A stretch of 64,000 nt of DNA, from positions 62,001 to 126,000 of the forward strand of contig JAKOGP010000004.1 in NCBI GenBank assembly GCA_022239325.1, in the 5' to 3' direction. The notes beneath the pieces were generated by a model, which did not search any database, had not been told where the DNA came from, and saw only the letters and a list, made by a program, of their open reading frames with translations. The position numbers and the translations under genes were made by a program. Of this stretch, positions 43,138 through 52,746 are shown in pieces (position 1 is the stretch's first letter; each line of letters opens with the position of its first letter). The stretch is from Flavobacteriaceae bacterium LSUCC0859 (GTDB lineage Bacteria > Bacteroidota > Bacteroidia > Flavobacteriales > Flavobacteriaceae).

Positions 43138-43908
43138 CTAGGCCTTTAAAAAAGCGATGCTTTTTTGGTAAAATTCTTTTGGATTTTCTGCGTGTAGCCA
43201 ATGCCCAGCATTTTTAACAGTCTCTATTTGTGCGGCGGGGAAAGCCTGCTTTATGCTTAGGTGGTCTTCTTCTAAGATATAGTGTGAGTTGCCGCCGGCT
43301 AGAAACAAACTTGGTTTTTTAAATGTCATCTCCAGTGGCAGGGGTGCTCCTACAGCTTCCATACCCTCTGCCAATACGGGAATATTTGCTCTAAAGCCAA
43401 GTTGTCCCGGCACTACCCAATACAGGTTTTTGAGTAAAAATTGTCTCACTCCAGCCTCTGAAATTCGCTGTGCTAAAAAATCTTCTGCGCTACTGCGGCT
43501 GCTAAAAACTTGCTTTTGCATGGCGGTGAGTGCTTCTAAAATTTCAGAGTGATGCGGTGGGTATGATTTTGGGCCTATGTCTGCCACAATCAATTTTTCT
43601 GTTTTTTCTGGGTATTTGCAGGCAAAGTACATGGCTGTTTTGCCGCCCATAGAATGTCCTAAAAGGTGGGCTTTTTTAATGGAGTTCGCCTCCATATACC
43701 CCTCTAGGTCTGCTGCCATATGGGCATAAGAAAAGTCGGTGCTGTGAAAACTTTTGCCGTGGTTGCGTTGGTCTATTAGATGTACTCTGAAACCTGCTTC
43801 TACATAGGATTTAGCTAAGGTTTTCCAATTGTCAGACATTCCTAAAAAACCGTGGAGTATGAGCAAGTCTGGCCCCGTTCCATAGGTTGTGGCGTGTAAA
43901 ATTGGCAT
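43138..43908 (-). CDS. Alpha/beta hydrolase (YbfF-like)
   Basis: The 256-residue protein has HGFLGMSDNWKTLAK near the oxyanion region, nucleophile elbow GHSMGGKTAMYFA, and the His motif NAGHWLHAENPKEF at the C-terminus. It resembles YbfF-type esterases, with no signal peptide. The substrate is unknown. Its start overlaps the last base of pdxJ, so the two probably share a transcript. Confidence 0.93.
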   Translation of the reverse strand: MPILHATTYGTGPDLLILHGFLGMSDNWKTLAKSYVEAGFRVHLIDQRNHGKSFHSTDFSYAHMAADLEGYMEANSIKKAHLLGHSMGGKTAMYFACKYPEKTEKLIVADIGPKSYPPHHSEILEALTAMQKQVFSSRSSAEDFLAQRISEAGVRQFLLKNLYWVVPGQLGFRANIPVLAEGMEAVGAPLPLEMTFKKPSLFLAGGNSHYILEEDHLSIKQAFPAAQIETVKNAGHWLHAENPKEFYQKSIAFLKA

Positions 43909-44624
43909 TATGAAAGTGCTTTTAAATACATTGGGATGACATTCTCAAGACCTAAATACAAAGACTCGCAAATTAGTGCATGGCCAATAGATACTTCGTC
44001 TAGATGGGCAAGGGACTGTTTAAAGTAAGCCATATTTTCCAGGGAGAGGTCATGCCCGGCGTTTATACCCAAGCCCAATTCTTTGGCCAGAGTTGCGGCG
44101 GCTACATAGGGGGCTACGGCGGCGGCTTGTTCTCCTTTGGTGTACCCTACTGCGTAGGCTTCTGTGTACAATTCTATGCGGTCTGTTCCAGTGGTAGCCG
44201 CCGCTTGTATTTGCTCCGCCACAGGATCTATGAAAATAGAGGTGCGAATGCCAGCCTTTTTAAAAATGTCAATGATTTCTTTTAGATATTCTTGGTGCTT
44301 CACAGCGTCCCAACCAGCATTTGAAGTAATGGCGTCTACGGCGTCTGGCACCAGCGTTACTTGGGTGGGTTTCACTTCTAAAACTAGGTCTATAAATTTT
44401 TGGTTGGGATTGCCCTCTATATTGTATTCGGTGGTCACAATCTTTTTGAGATCTTTAGCATCTTGATACCTAATGTGCCTTTCGTCTGGTCTGGGGTGTA
44501 TGGTAATTCCTTGGGCCCCAAATCTTTCGATGTCTTCTGCAGCAGTAAGCAGGTTGGGTACATTACCGCCTCTGGCATTTCTCAAGGTGGCTAACTTATT
44601 GATGTTTACACTTAACTTAGTCAT
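43908..44624 (-). CDS. pdxJ: Pyridoxine 5'-phosphate synthase
   Basis: The product of 238 residues condenses aminoacetone phosphate and deoxyxylulose phosphate. It begins [24 protein letters not shown], with [16 protein letters not shown] and the C-terminal [12 protein letters not shown] typical of PdxJ. I set the ATG at 44624 because the longer frame adds 18 residues absent from the family. It is the first gene of a two-gene leftward unit, divergent from the rightward nadK operon. Confidence 0.97.
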   Translation of the reverse strand: MTKLSVNINKLATLRNARGGNVPNLLTAAEDIERFGAQGITIHPRPDERHIRYQDAKDLKKIVTTEYNIEGNPNQKFIDLVLEVKPTQVTLVPDAVDAITSNAGWDAVKHQEYLKEIIDIFKKAGIRTSIFIDPVAEQIQAAATTGTDRIELYTEAYAVGYTKGEQAAAVAPYVAAATLAKELGLGINAGHDLSLENMAYFKQSLAHLDEVSIGHALICESLYLGLENVIPMYLKALS

Positions 44625-44714
44625 AAAAATTGGGGTATTAGGGGCTACAAAAATACAAATTAGGGGTCCGTATTCCATTTTTTAATTAGTAATTTGCAAA
44701 TAAAAATAGACCCT

Positions 44715-45005
44715 ATGGTGAAAAGCGTTCTTGAAATGGAGCTTTCCAAGCCTATAAATGATTTCTCTTTGTCTGAGATGGTTCAGATATTTGAAGCGTC
44801 ACAGCTAGTTGTTAAAAGCTTTAGCAGGGAAGTGGTAGGAGACATGTTACACCTCAAAATTACCTTTTACCCTGGAGATTTACAGTCCTGTTTGTCTAGT
44901 CTTAGGCGCTATGGATTTGAGATTTTAATATTAGATGGCAGAGACCTTACCCGGGAGCATTTGGAAGATCATGCCGCTTATTTAAACACCTATTTAAATA
45001 TTTAA
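44715..45005 (+). CDS. Short protein resembling the C-terminal half of a CBS-domain protein
   Basis: This 96-residue protein lies exactly where many flavobacteria carry a CBS-domain protein of about 220 residues before nadK. It retains what looks like the C-terminal ACT-like part (KITFYPGDLQSCLSSLRRYGFEILI and the ending AAYLNTYLNI) but has only about 25 residues before it, so the two CBS repeats appear lost. Start is taken at ATG 44715; a TTG 7 codons earlier is possible. The intact frame and 1-bp gap to nadK suggest it is still expressed. Confidence 0.65.
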   Translation: MVKSVLEMELSKPINDFSLSEMVQIFEASQLVVKSFSREVVGDMLHLKITFYPGDLQSCLSSLRRYGFEILILDGRDLTREHLEDHAAYLNTYLNI

Positions 45006-45006
45006 T

Positions 45007-45891
45007 ATGAATCCCTTTAAGGTAGCTCTTTACGGTTACAAGCCCTCTGAAAAGACAAAGCAGGCTGTTTTTGCTATTCTAGAAGCCATTTCAGATGTTG
45101 GCGGTGCCGTTTGTATAGAGGCTGCTTTTAGTAGTAGTTTAGGAGTTCAAGTGAATGATATTCCAGTTTTCAGAAAGTCTTCAGACCTAGATCCTGTTAC
45201 CTCTTTGTTTGTGAGTTTTGGAGGAGATGGCACCATGCTAAAGGCCACTACCTTTATTTTAGATTCTGGAATTCCTTTGGTGGGTGTAAATACAGGTAGA
45301 CTTGGTTTTTTATCTACCATAGATGTGGCTCAGGTAAAAAAAGTGATCACTGATTTTGTCGCTGGAGCCTATACCATAGAAGAGCGTACTATGGTGTGTT
45401 TGAGTACCAGCCCTCCTATTCCTGAATTCGAGAATATTTCCGTGGCTCTTAATGAGATTACCGTGAGTAGAAAAGACACCACAGCCATGATTACGGTGGC
45501 CACCTATCTAGACGGCGAATACCTCACCTCATACTGGGCAGATGGTTTAATTATTGCGACACCAACTGGCTCCACAGGATACTCTCTGTCTTGCGGGGGA
45601 CCGGTGATGGCACCTGGAACCAATTCTCTGATCTTAACCCCTATAGCTCCACATAATTTAAATGCCCGCCCGCTTATTATTGCAGATCATACAGAGATTA
45701 GATTGAGTGTGAGTAGCAGAGAGCCTCAGCATTTGGTGTCTTTAGATTCTCGCATTGCCAGCTTGGAAAATGGCAGAGAATTACTTATTAAAAAAGCCCC
45801 TTACACTTTAAAGATGGTAGCTTATACCTCTGAAAGCTTTTTAAAGACCCTTAGAAATAAACTGCTTTGGGGAGAAGACAAAAGGAATTAG
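45007..45891 (+). CDS. nadK: NAD kinase
   Basis: The 294-residue protein phosphorylates NAD to NADP. The GGDGT motif is in FVSFGGDGTMLKAT, followed by VNTGRLGFLS. The C-terminal region has IIATPTGSTGYSLSCGGPVMAP. Lengths and order agree with bacterial NAD kinases. It begins 1 bp after the short CBS-like gene. Confidence 0.97.
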   Translation: MNPFKVALYGYKPSEKTKQAVFAILEAISDVGGAVCIEAAFSSSLGVQVNDIPVFRKSSDLDPVTSLFVSFGGDGTMLKATTFILDSGIPLVGVNTGRLGFLSTIDVAQVKKVITDFVAGAYTIEERTMVCLSTSPPIPEFENISVALNEITVSRKDTTAMITVATYLDGEYLTSYWADGLIIATPTGSTGYSLSCGGPVMAPGTNSLILTPIAPHNLNARPLIIADHTEIRLSVSSREPQHLVSLDSRIASLENGRELLIKKAPYTLKMVAYTSESFLKTLRNKLLWGEDKRN

Positions 45892-45918
45892 CTCCACAAT
45901 ATTTACGCTCTTAATAAG

Positions 45919-45951
45919 TTGTATAGGTACCTCTATTTTCTATTATTTTTG
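45919..45951 (+). promoter_or_regulatory. Probable flavobacterial promoter of the DUF6089 gene
   Basis: TTG (45919-45921) and TATTTTTG (45944-45951) match the -33 and -7 boxes of Bacteroidota promoters, with 22 bp between them. The start codon follows 8 bp later, so the leader would be very short. Confidence 0.6.
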
Positions 45952-45959
45952 CACTGCTC

Positions 45960-46649
45960 ATGAAGTATCCAATTCCATTTTTTTTTTCTCTATTATTATC
46001 TGCCTCTCTTTGGTCGCAGACCTATGAGGTGGGTGCTTTTTTGGGTGGCGCCAACGCTATGGGAGATGTGGGGTCTCAACAGCAAATAAATCCTTCTTCT
46101 CCGGTTTTTGGACTGTTGTTTAAATGGAATAAAAGTCAGAGATATGCTTGGCGGGGGCAGCTGAGTTATGCGAAGCTAAATTTTGAAGACCAGGCTTCTT
46201 CAGATCCCTCTCGTTTGCAGCGAGGTTTTTCTTCAGACAATTCCATTCTAGAATTATCTGCAGGATTAGAAGTGAATTTTATACCCTATAATCTACACCG
46301 TTTTGGACCTGTTTTTAGTCCTTATATGTACACTGGGCTCACTGTATTGCGCTCAGAGTATTTTTATTTTGATCAGGGGAGGGTGCAAAATATAAACAAA
46401 CAAGACACTAGCTTTGCTTTGCCGCTGGTTTTTGGAGCTAAATCCAGGCTTGGTGCAAACAGTGTTTTAGGAGCAGAAATTGGTGCTAGATATACATTTA
46501 CTGATAATTTAGACGGAAGTAACCCAATTAATTCTAATTTTGCGGACTATAGTTTTGGAGACCCTAACAATAATGATTGGTATGTCTTTACTGGTATTAG
46601 TATCACGTTTACTTTTACTAGAAAGCCCTGCCAAGATTGTTTTAAGTAA
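45960..46649 (+). CDS. DUF6089-type outer-membrane barrel protein
   Basis: The 229-residue protein has a signal peptide (FFFSLLLSASLWSQ) and a small beta-barrel sequence: YEVGAFLGGANAMGDVG at the start and DWYVFTGISITFTF near the end. It fits the DUF6089 family, found between nadK and uppS in flavobacteria. The role is unclear. Its stop overlaps the uppS start by 1 bp, so it is probably co-transcribed with uppS and bamA. Confidence 0.85.
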   Translation: MKYPIPFFFSLLLSASLWSQTYEVGAFLGGANAMGDVGSQQQINPSSPVFGLLFKWNKSQRYAWRGQLSYAKLNFEDQASSDPSRLQRGFSSDNSILELSAGLEVNFIPYNLHRFGPVFSPYMYTGLTVLRSEYFYFDQGRVQNINKQDTSFALPLVFGAKSRLGANSVLGAEIGARYTFTDNLDGSNPINSNFADYSFGDPNNNDWYVFTGISITFTFTRKPCQDCFK

Positions 46650-47398
46650 TGGAAAAAACAGCAGTGAATACAGAATCTCATAAATTACCCAGACATCTAG
46701 CCATTATTATGGATGGCAATGGGAGGTGGGCTAAAGCAAAGGGCAAGCCCAGAACTTTTGGTCATGAACAGGGCGTGAGAGCTGTTAAAGAGACCGTGGA
46801 GTCTGCCGCAGCTATGGGAATTAAATATTTGACCCTATATGCCTTTTCTACTGAAAATTGGAATAGACCCAAGTATGAAGTAGATATTCTGATGAAACTC
46901 TTGATTAAATCCCTTAAAAAAGAGTTAAAAACCTTTCAAGAGCACAACATTCGCCTGAACGCGATTGGAGCCTTGGACACCCTGCCCAAAAAAGCCGCTC
47001 GAGAATTAGAAGAAGTCATAGAGCAGACTAGCAAAAACAATAAAATGACTCTGAGTTTGGCTTTGAGTTATGGGAGTAGAGAAGAGCTGCTACAGGCGGT
47101 AAAAAGCATTAGTGTCAAAGTTAAAAATAATATAATTTCATCTGAAAATATTGATGAAACCATTATAAATAGTCATCTTTACACGCATGACTTGCCAGAG
47201 GTAGATCTTTTGATCAGAACCAGTGGCGAGCAAAGAATTAGTAATTTTTTGCTGTGGCAGATTGCCTATGCAGAATTGTATTTTATAGATGATTATTGGC
47301 CTGACTTTAGCAAGCAACATTTGGAGCAGGCACTCCTTAATTATCAGAATAGAGAAAGAAGATTTGGAAAAACAAGCGAACAACTCAGTGAATCATAG
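46649..47398 (+). CDS. uppS: Isoprenyl transferase (undecaprenyl diphosphate synthase)
   Basis: The 249-residue enzyme makes the C55 lipid carrier for peptidoglycan. The signature IIMDGNGRWAKAKGKPRTFGHEQG holds the catalytic Asp, and DLLIRTSGEQRISNFLLWQIAYAELYF contains the diphosphate-binding residues. It is encoded just before bamA, a common flavobacterial order in which both products serve envelope building. Confidence 0.97.
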   Translation: MEKTAVNTESHKLPRHLAIIMDGNGRWAKAKGKPRTFGHEQGVRAVKETVESAAAMGIKYLTLYAFSTENWNRPKYEVDILMKLLIKSLKKELKTFQEHNIRLNAIGALDTLPKKAARELEEVIEQTSKNNKMTLSLALSYGSREELLQAVKSISVKVKNNIISSENIDETIINSHLYTHDLPEVDLLIRTSGEQRISNFLLWQIAYAELYFIDDYWPDFSKQHLEQALLNYQNRERRFGKTSEQLSES

Positions 47399-49985
47399 AG
47401 CCCTTCACCTTATAACCCAATGCTTTGTTGCGTGGGTTTTATTTTTTAGCCCTACCTGGTCTCAAGCCCAGGAAGGGTCTTATGACGACGGGAAAAAATA
47501 CATCCTTGGAGGTATTGAGGTAGTGGGTTTACAAAGTTACAACGCCCAAACAGTGAAGACTTTTACTGGGCTCAGAGAGGGCCAGCCTATTACCCTGCCT
47601 GGGGAACAAATAGGTGCCGTAATTAGTAAGCTTTGGGACCTAGAACTGTTTAGTGATATTAATTTCTACATCACCGACATTCAAGGTGAAAAGGTTTTTT
47701 TAGAGCTTGAAATTATCGAGAGACCAACCCTTTCTAAGGTCACTGTATATGGTGTTAAGGAAAGAAAGGTGGCTGGAATTCTTACAGATACAGATCTTAA
47801 AAAAGGAAAGAAAATCACGGAAAGTTTAATTGCCAACACCAAGAATTATCTACAGAATAAGTATAAAAAAGAAGGGTACTTAAATACCAAGGTCACCATT
47901 GCTACTGCAGTAGACACTTCTGAGACCAATGCCAAAAAGATGGTGATTAACATTAATAAGGGGGCTAAGGTTAAGATTTCTGATATTTCTTTTGAAGGGA
48001 ATGAGCAATTGAGTGCTGCCAGATTAAAAAAGGCCCTAAAGAAAACCAAAGAAAAAGCTTTTTACAGGTTTTGGAAAAAGTCTAAATACATCCCCGAAGA
48101 TTATCAAGCAGATTTACAGTCTTTGAAAGACGCTTACGCAGAAAACGGATTTAGAGATGCTAGGATATTAATGGACACCTTTACTAAAGTAGATCCGAGC
48201 AATATTGCCCTAAAAATAAAAGTAGAAGAAGGGAATAAGTACTATTTTGGAGACATAGATTTTGTTGGAAACACCGTCTATACAGACAGAGGCTTACAGC
48301 AGGTATTGGGTATTCAAAAGGGAGACACCTACAATGGAGTGCTCCTCAGAAAGCGAATTGCAGACGACACCAAGCCAGACGGAGAAGATATTACCAATCT
48401 ATATCAGAATAACGGCTATTTGTTTTCCAGTATTAATCCAGTGGAGGTTTCTGCAGCTAATGACACCATTAACTTTGAAGTTCGGATTATAGAGGGTAAA
48501 GAAACTTTCTTAGATCATGTGACTGTGAATGGGAACGATAAAACCAACGACCACGTTATTTTTAGAGAACTCAGAACCAGACCTGGTCAAAAATACAGTA
48601 AGGACAACATTATCAGAAGTATTAGAGAGTTAGGACAGCTTGGTTTTTTTGATGCAGAGCAAATATCACCCGACGTTCAAAATGCAGACCCTAATACCGG
48701 TACGGTAGATCTTGCTTACAGCTTGGTAGAGTCTGGATCTAGCCAGATAGAGTTGCAAGGAGGTTACGGCGGAGGTGGTTTTATTGGAACTCTAGGTTTG
48801 TCTTTCAGTAACTTTTCACTTCAAAATATATTCAAGAAGGAATACTACAAACCTGTACCCATGGGTGACGGGCAAACTTTTGCGTTGAGGTTGCAAGCTA
48901 GTAGAACGTTTAAGGTGTATAGTTTAAATTTTTCTGAACCTTGGTTGGGTGGTGTAAAACCTGTTAGATTTAATGTTTCTCTTTCTAGAACCCAACAGTT
49001 TTCATATGATTTTATTGCTAGAGACGTAGATAAGGATAGGCAGTTCGCCATCACTGGAATTTCATTAGGCTTGGCCAAAAGGCTACAATGGCCAGACGAT
49101 TATTTTTCTATATCTCATGCCCTCGGTTACCAGCAGTACAATTTTAAAAATTACAATATTGGACTGTTTAATTTTGGAAATGGAACCTCCAATTCTCTCA
49201 CCTATACCTTTGGATTGTCTAGAAAATCTTCAGGGCCCAACCCTATTTTTCCCACAGGAGGGTCCAGTTTTGAGTTCTTAGCTAAATTTACGCCTCCTTT
49301 TTCGCTATTGGGATCTAAAGATTTTGCAGCCATAAAAGAAGAGTCTGATGAAATTATAGATTTGAGATCTACAGGAGAGGCCACAGCCTCTCAACTCAAA
49401 CGATTAGAGACCCTAGAGGAGTCTAGGTTTAAGTGGTTGGAGTTTTATAAGTTAAATTTTAAAGGAGATTGGTACAGTAGAATTGTTGGTAAGCTTATAT
49501 TGCGTACCAACACAGAATTTGGTTTCCTAGGGAACTACAACACGGACATAGGAAATGTACCCTTCGAAAGATTTTTTGTGGGAGGAGATGGTTTAGGAAA
49601 CTTCACTTTAGACGGTAGGGAGGTTGTGCAATTAAGAGGATATGAAAATCAGTCCCTTACTCCATTAGACCCCACTACTGGCCAGCAAGAAGGTGGAGTG
49701 GTGTACAATAAGTTTTCTGCAGAACTCAGGTATCCCATAACGCTCAAACCCTCTGCTTCTATCTACGGCTTGGCGTTTCTAGAGGGGGGTAATGCATTTA
49801 ATTCTATTCAAGAATTTAATCCCTTTGACATAAAGAGATCTGCGGGCGTTGGGGTTAGAATTTTTATGCCTGCATTTGGATTGTTGGGTATAGACTTTGG
49901 ATACGGATTTGACTCTGACAACCAACCCAATTCTGTAGGCCCTTCAGGCTGGCAAACACACTTTATTATTGGACAAAGATTTTAA
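47388..49985 (+). CDS. bamA: Outer membrane protein assembly factor BamA
   Basis: I place the start at GTG 47388, inside the end of uppS, because it yields a signal peptide (HLITQCFVAWVLFFSPTWSQAQ); a longer frame from 47289 would read mostly through uppS. The protein of 865 residues has about five POTRA domains (for example LGGIEVVGLQSYN, KISDISFEGNEQLS, FLDHVTVNGNDKT) and a C-terminal beta barrel ending in HFIIGQRF, with the terminal Phe used by the barrel assembly machinery. A basic segment in the middle (KALKKTKEKAFYRFWKKSKY) is typical of Bacteroidota BamA. Confidence 0.96.
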   Translation: MNHRALHLITQCFVAWVLFFSPTWSQAQEGSYDDGKKYILGGIEVVGLQSYNAQTVKTFTGLREGQPITLPGEQIGAVISKLWDLELFSDINFYITDIQGEKVFLELEIIERPTLSKVTVYGVKERKVAGILTDTDLKKGKKITESLIANTKNYLQNKYKKEGYLNTKVTIATAVDTSETNAKKMVININKGAKVKISDISFEGNEQLSAARLKKALKKTKEKAFYRFWKKSKYIPEDYQADLQSLKDAYAENGFRDARILMDTFTKVDPSNIALKIKVEEGNKYYFGDIDFVGNTVYTDRGLQQVLGIQKGDTYNGVLLRKRIADDTKPDGEDITNLYQNNGYLFSSINPVEVSAANDTINFEVRIIEGKETFLDHVTVNGNDKTNDHVIFRELRTRPGQKYSKDNIIRSIRELGQLGFFDAEQISPDVQNADPNTGTVDLAYSLVESGSSQIELQGGYGGGGFIGTLGLSFSNFSLQNIFKKEYYKPVPMGDGQTFALRLQASRTFKVYSLNFSEPWLGGVKPVRFNVSLSRTQQFSYDFIARDVDKDRQFAITGISLGLAKRLQWPDDYFSISHALGYQQYNFKNYNIGLFNFGNGTSNSLTYTFGLSRKSSGPNPIFPTGGSSFEFLAKFTPPFSLLGSKDFAAIKEESDEIIDLRSTGEATASQLKRLETLEESRFKWLEFYKLNFKGDWYSRIVGKLILRTNTEFGFLGNYNTDIGNVPFERFFVGGDGLGNFTLDGREVVQLRGYENQSLTPLDPTTGQQEGGVVYNKFSAELRYPITLKPSASIYGLAFLEGGNAFNSIQEFNPFDIKRSAGVGVRIFMPAFGLLGIDFGYGFDSDNQPNSVGPSGWQTHFIIGQRF

Positions 49986-50025
49986 ATATATTTAGATTAT
50001 TAAAAACCTTTCTACATACCTGTTT

Positions 50026-50799
50026 TTGTTCTCTTTGCTCACTGTTTTTTCTGCACAGTCACAGCGTCAGGCAAGGGTAGGGTATATAGATATGGATTAC
50101 ATACTCTCTAAGTTACCGGCTTATATTGCGTCTGAGAATAACTTGGATAAAAGGGTAAGCTCTTGGCAAACTGAGATTGCTGCCAGGAAACTAGGTATTA
50201 CCTCTATGGAGTCTAGTTTAGAAGCTGAAAAAGTACTGCTCACCCCCATTTTGATAGAGGAAAAGCAGCTGGAAATTCAAGCAGCTAAAGCTTCTCTAGT
50301 GGCCTATCAGCAGCAAAGATTTGGTGTAAACGGAGATCTGGCTTACTACAGGAAGTCTTTGTTGCAACCCATTCAAGACTTGGTTTTTGAGACCGTACAA
50401 AAACTTGGAAAAGAAAAAGGGTATGACCTCATACTAGATAAATCTGATCGCAGCACCACCATTTTATTCGCCAATAAAAGGTTTGACCTAAGTGATTTGG
50501 TCATCAGAGCGCTAAGCAGGCAGGAAATAACTGCAAATATGTCTCTAACAGATGACCAGATTAATGAAAAAGAGGGTGTTCCAGTTGTTAATGAGGCTTT
50601 GGAGGAAAAACAGCAAGAACAGCTGGGCAAGCAACAAAAACGTGCCAAACAGTTGGCAGATAAAAAGGCGGCTCAGGAAAAACTAAGGGCAGAGCGTCAG
50701 AAAGCTTATGAGCTTAGAAAGCAAAAATTAAAGGAAGCTAGAGAAAAGAAAAAAAGCGATAAACTTCCTGTAAAACAAAAAGACAGTATACCAGAATAA
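50026..50799 (+). CDS. OmpH/Skp-family periplasmic chaperone, first copy
   Basis: The protein matches OmpH/Skp: RQARVGYIDMDYILSKLPAYIASENNLDK, then a long coiled coil and a Lys/Glu-rich tail. The start is uncertain. TTG 50026 gives a signal peptide of only about 10 residues; an in-frame ATT at 49999 would give IKNLSTYLFLFSLLTVFSAQ, a far better signal peptide, and no ATG lies between the upstream stop and the mature region. It begins just after the bamA stop and is probably co-translated. Such chaperones carry outer-membrane proteins to BamA. Confidence 0.88.
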   Translation: MFSLLTVFSAQSQRQARVGYIDMDYILSKLPAYIASENNLDKRVSSWQTEIAARKLGITSMESSLEAEKVLLTPILIEEKQLEIQAAKASLVAYQQQRFGVNGDLAYYRKSLLQPIQDLVFETVQKLGKEKGYDLILDKSDRSTTILFANKRFDLSDLVIRALSRQEITANMSLTDDQINEKEGVPVVNEALEEKQQEQLGKQQKRAKQLADKKAAQEKLRAERQKAYELRKQKLKEAREKKKSDKLPVKQKDSIPE

Positions 50800-50860
50800 A
50801 TTTTATATTTGAACCCTAGATTTAACTTAAACGAAGATGAACACTCAATTTAATTACACC

Positions 50861-51370
50861 ATGAAGAATTTAAAGAAAATAGCTGTTGCATTATTCTTAT
50901 TTGTAGCCGCCACCAGTTTTACTCAGGCTCAGAGTAAGGTTGCTCACATTAATGTACAGCAGTTGTTATCTGAAATGCCAGAGATGAAGGCGGCAGATGC
51001 GGAACTTAAAAAATTGCAAGAGACTTACAGAGCAGACATTGAAGAGTCTATGACAGAGCTCAGAAATAAGTATACCTTATACTCTAACGAGTCTGCTTCT
51101 AAGACCCAAGAGGAAAATGAGAAAAGAGCTTTAGAGCTTCAAGGATTTGAGAAAAACATTAACGAGGCACAGCAAGCAGCGCAGCAGGAATTACAGAAAA
51201 AGCAAGCAGAGTTATTTGCACCTATTTCTGAAAAAGCCAAAGCGGCTATTGAAAAAGTGGCTGCAGCCCAAGGCTTTGACTATGTCTTAGACGCAACTCA
51301 AGGTTACGGCGTATTGGTGGCTAAGGGTAAAGACCTTATGGCAGACGTTAAAAAATCTTTAGGCTTCTAA
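50861..51370 (+). CDS. OmpH/Skp-family periplasmic chaperone, second copy
   Basis: The product of 169 residues has a signal peptide (MKNLKKIAVALFLFVAATSFTQAQ) and the family start SKVAHINVQQLLSEMPEMKAADAELKKL, then a coiled coil and the end region IEKVAAAQGFDYVLDAT. I start at ATG 50861; an earlier ATG at 50837 adds eight residues before the signal. This is the better-formed of the two tandem copies. It is followed by a strong terminator. Confidence 0.94.
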   Translation: MKNLKKIAVALFLFVAATSFTQAQSKVAHINVQQLLSEMPEMKAADAELKKLQETYRADIEESMTELRNKYTLYSNESASKTQEENEKRALELQGFEKNINEAQQAAQQELQKKQAELFAPISEKAKAAIEKVAAAQGFDYVLDATQGYGVLVAKGKDLMADVKKSLGF

Positions 51371-51391
51371 GATTTTTAAAGAATAAATTCT

Positions 51392-51422
51392 AAAAAAACC
51401 GCCTTGTAGAGGCGGTTTTTTT
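51392..51422 (+). terminator. Intrinsic terminator after the OmpH genes
   Basis: AAAAAACCGCCT, loop, AGGCGGTTTTTT, with a run of T after it. It separates the bamA-ompH unit from murI. Confidence 0.9.
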
Positions 51423-51444
51423 ATTTTAGTATGGAATTCTTTTT

Positions 51445-52239
51445 ATGAAAGCAAATACAGCTCCCATAGGTTTTTTTGACTCCGGTATTGGAGGAACCTC
51501 TATTTGGTCTGCTGTGACTCATTTACTTCCTCAGGAGTCTACGGTCTATGTGGCAGACAGTGCCAACGCACCTTATGGTGAAAAATCTCCAGAAGAGATT
51601 GTAGCGCTTTCTGTTAAAAACACGGAGTTTCTCTTAGATTATGGAGCCAAACTCATTGTAGTGGCTTGTAATACGGCTACTACTAACGCTATAGCTAGCT
51701 TGAGAGCTAGGTATCCCGTTCCATTTGTGGGAATTGAACCCGCTATTAAGCCCGCGGCTCTTCAGACAAAATCTGGAAAAGTAGGTCTTCTAGCTACAAA
51801 AGGGACCTTGGGTAGTGCCCTATTTCACAAAACGGCATTGGAAAACACCTCAGGAGTAGAACTCATAGAACAGGAGGGGGCTGGCTTGGTACCTCTCATT
51901 GAAGCTGGTTTTGAACAAGGAGACGAGGTGCGACAACTGCTGCAAACTTATTTGAACCCCATGTTAGAAAAGGGGATAGACACCCTGGTGTTGGGTTGTA
52001 CCCATTACCCATATTTAAAGCCTATTTTAAAGGAGATTTTGCCTCCCCATTTACTGGTCTTAGACGCTGCAGCGGCAGTGGCCAAACAGACGCAAACGCT
52101 ATTAACACAACACGAGCTATTAGCGGGTGGTTTGGGGGAAAGCAAGCATGTTTTTTTTACCAATAAGCAGACTGCTTTGTTGGCTAGATTTGTCCCAGCT
52201 CCACTTCAGGAACAGGTTTATTTTACTTCAGATTTTTAA
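51445..52239 (+). CDS. murI: Glutamate racemase
   Basis: The 264-residue enzyme makes D-glutamate for peptidoglycan. IGFFDSGIGG starts the protein, and the two catalytic cysteines lie in VVACNTATTNA and LGCTHYPYLKP. Length is normal. The 17 bases at its 3' end overlap the divergently oriented folA gene, so the two genes converge with overlapping ends. Confidence 0.97.
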   Translation: MKANTAPIGFFDSGIGGTSIWSAVTHLLPQESTVYVADSANAPYGEKSPEEIVALSVKNTEFLLDYGAKLIVVACNTATTNAIASLRARYPVPFVGIEPAIKPAALQTKSGKVGLLATKGTLGSALFHKTALENTSGVELIEQEGAGLVPLIEAGFEQGDEVRQLLQTYLNPMLEKGIDTLVLGCTHYPYLKPILKEILPPHLLVLDAAAAVAKQTQTLLTQHELLAGGLGESKHVFFTNKQTALLARFVPAPLQEQVYFTSDF

Positions 52240-52744
52240 GCCCTGCCTCTTTTTTTCGCTCGTAGGTTTCAAAAGTGTAGGCAAATGCATGGCGTTCGTC
52301 TGCTGGCATAGGAACACTTTCTATGAGTTGGAAATCTGCGGTAGATAGGTCGGGAAAAAAGGCATCGGCCGCCAGGCTGGTATGTACCCTAGTGAGTTCT
52401 ATATGTGTGGCTATCTCGTAGGCCATATGATAGATTTCTCCGCCCCCAATAATATAGACAAGTGGCTCGTGGGCGCAGGCCTCTAAGGCAGCTTGCATGG
52501 AGTGGTACACTTCACAGTCTGGATGGTCTATTTGGTAGGCTTTGTTTCTAGTAATCACCAAGTGTTTCCGGTTAGGGAGGGGTTTGGGAAAACTCTCGAA
52601 GGTTTTCCTGCCCATGATCATAGGGTGGCCGGTGGTAAGGGTTTTAAACCTTTTAAAATCTAGTGGTAAGTGCCACAATAGTTCGTTGTCTTTGCCTAAG
52701 GCATTGTTCTCTGCCGCTGCGGCAATCATACAGATATCTGACAT
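52223..52744 (-). CDS. folA: Dihydrofolate reductase
   Basis: The 173-residue enzyme reduces dihydrofolate. Typical segments are MIAAAAENNALGKDNELLWHLPLDFKRFK, MIMGRKTFESFPKPLPNRKHLVITRN and VYIIGGGEIYHMA. It lies 2 bp after thyA, the enzyme that generates its substrate, and on the same strand. Confidence 0.97.
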   Translation of the reverse strand: MSDICMIAAAAENNALGKDNELLWHLPLDFKRFKTLTTGHPMIMGRKTFESFPKPLPNRKHLVITRNKAYQIDHPDCEVYHSMQAALEACAHEPLVYIIGGGEIYHMAYEIATHIELTRVHTSLAADAFFPDLSTADFQLIESVPMPADERHAFAYTFETYERKKEAGLKNLK

Positions 52745-52746
52745 TC

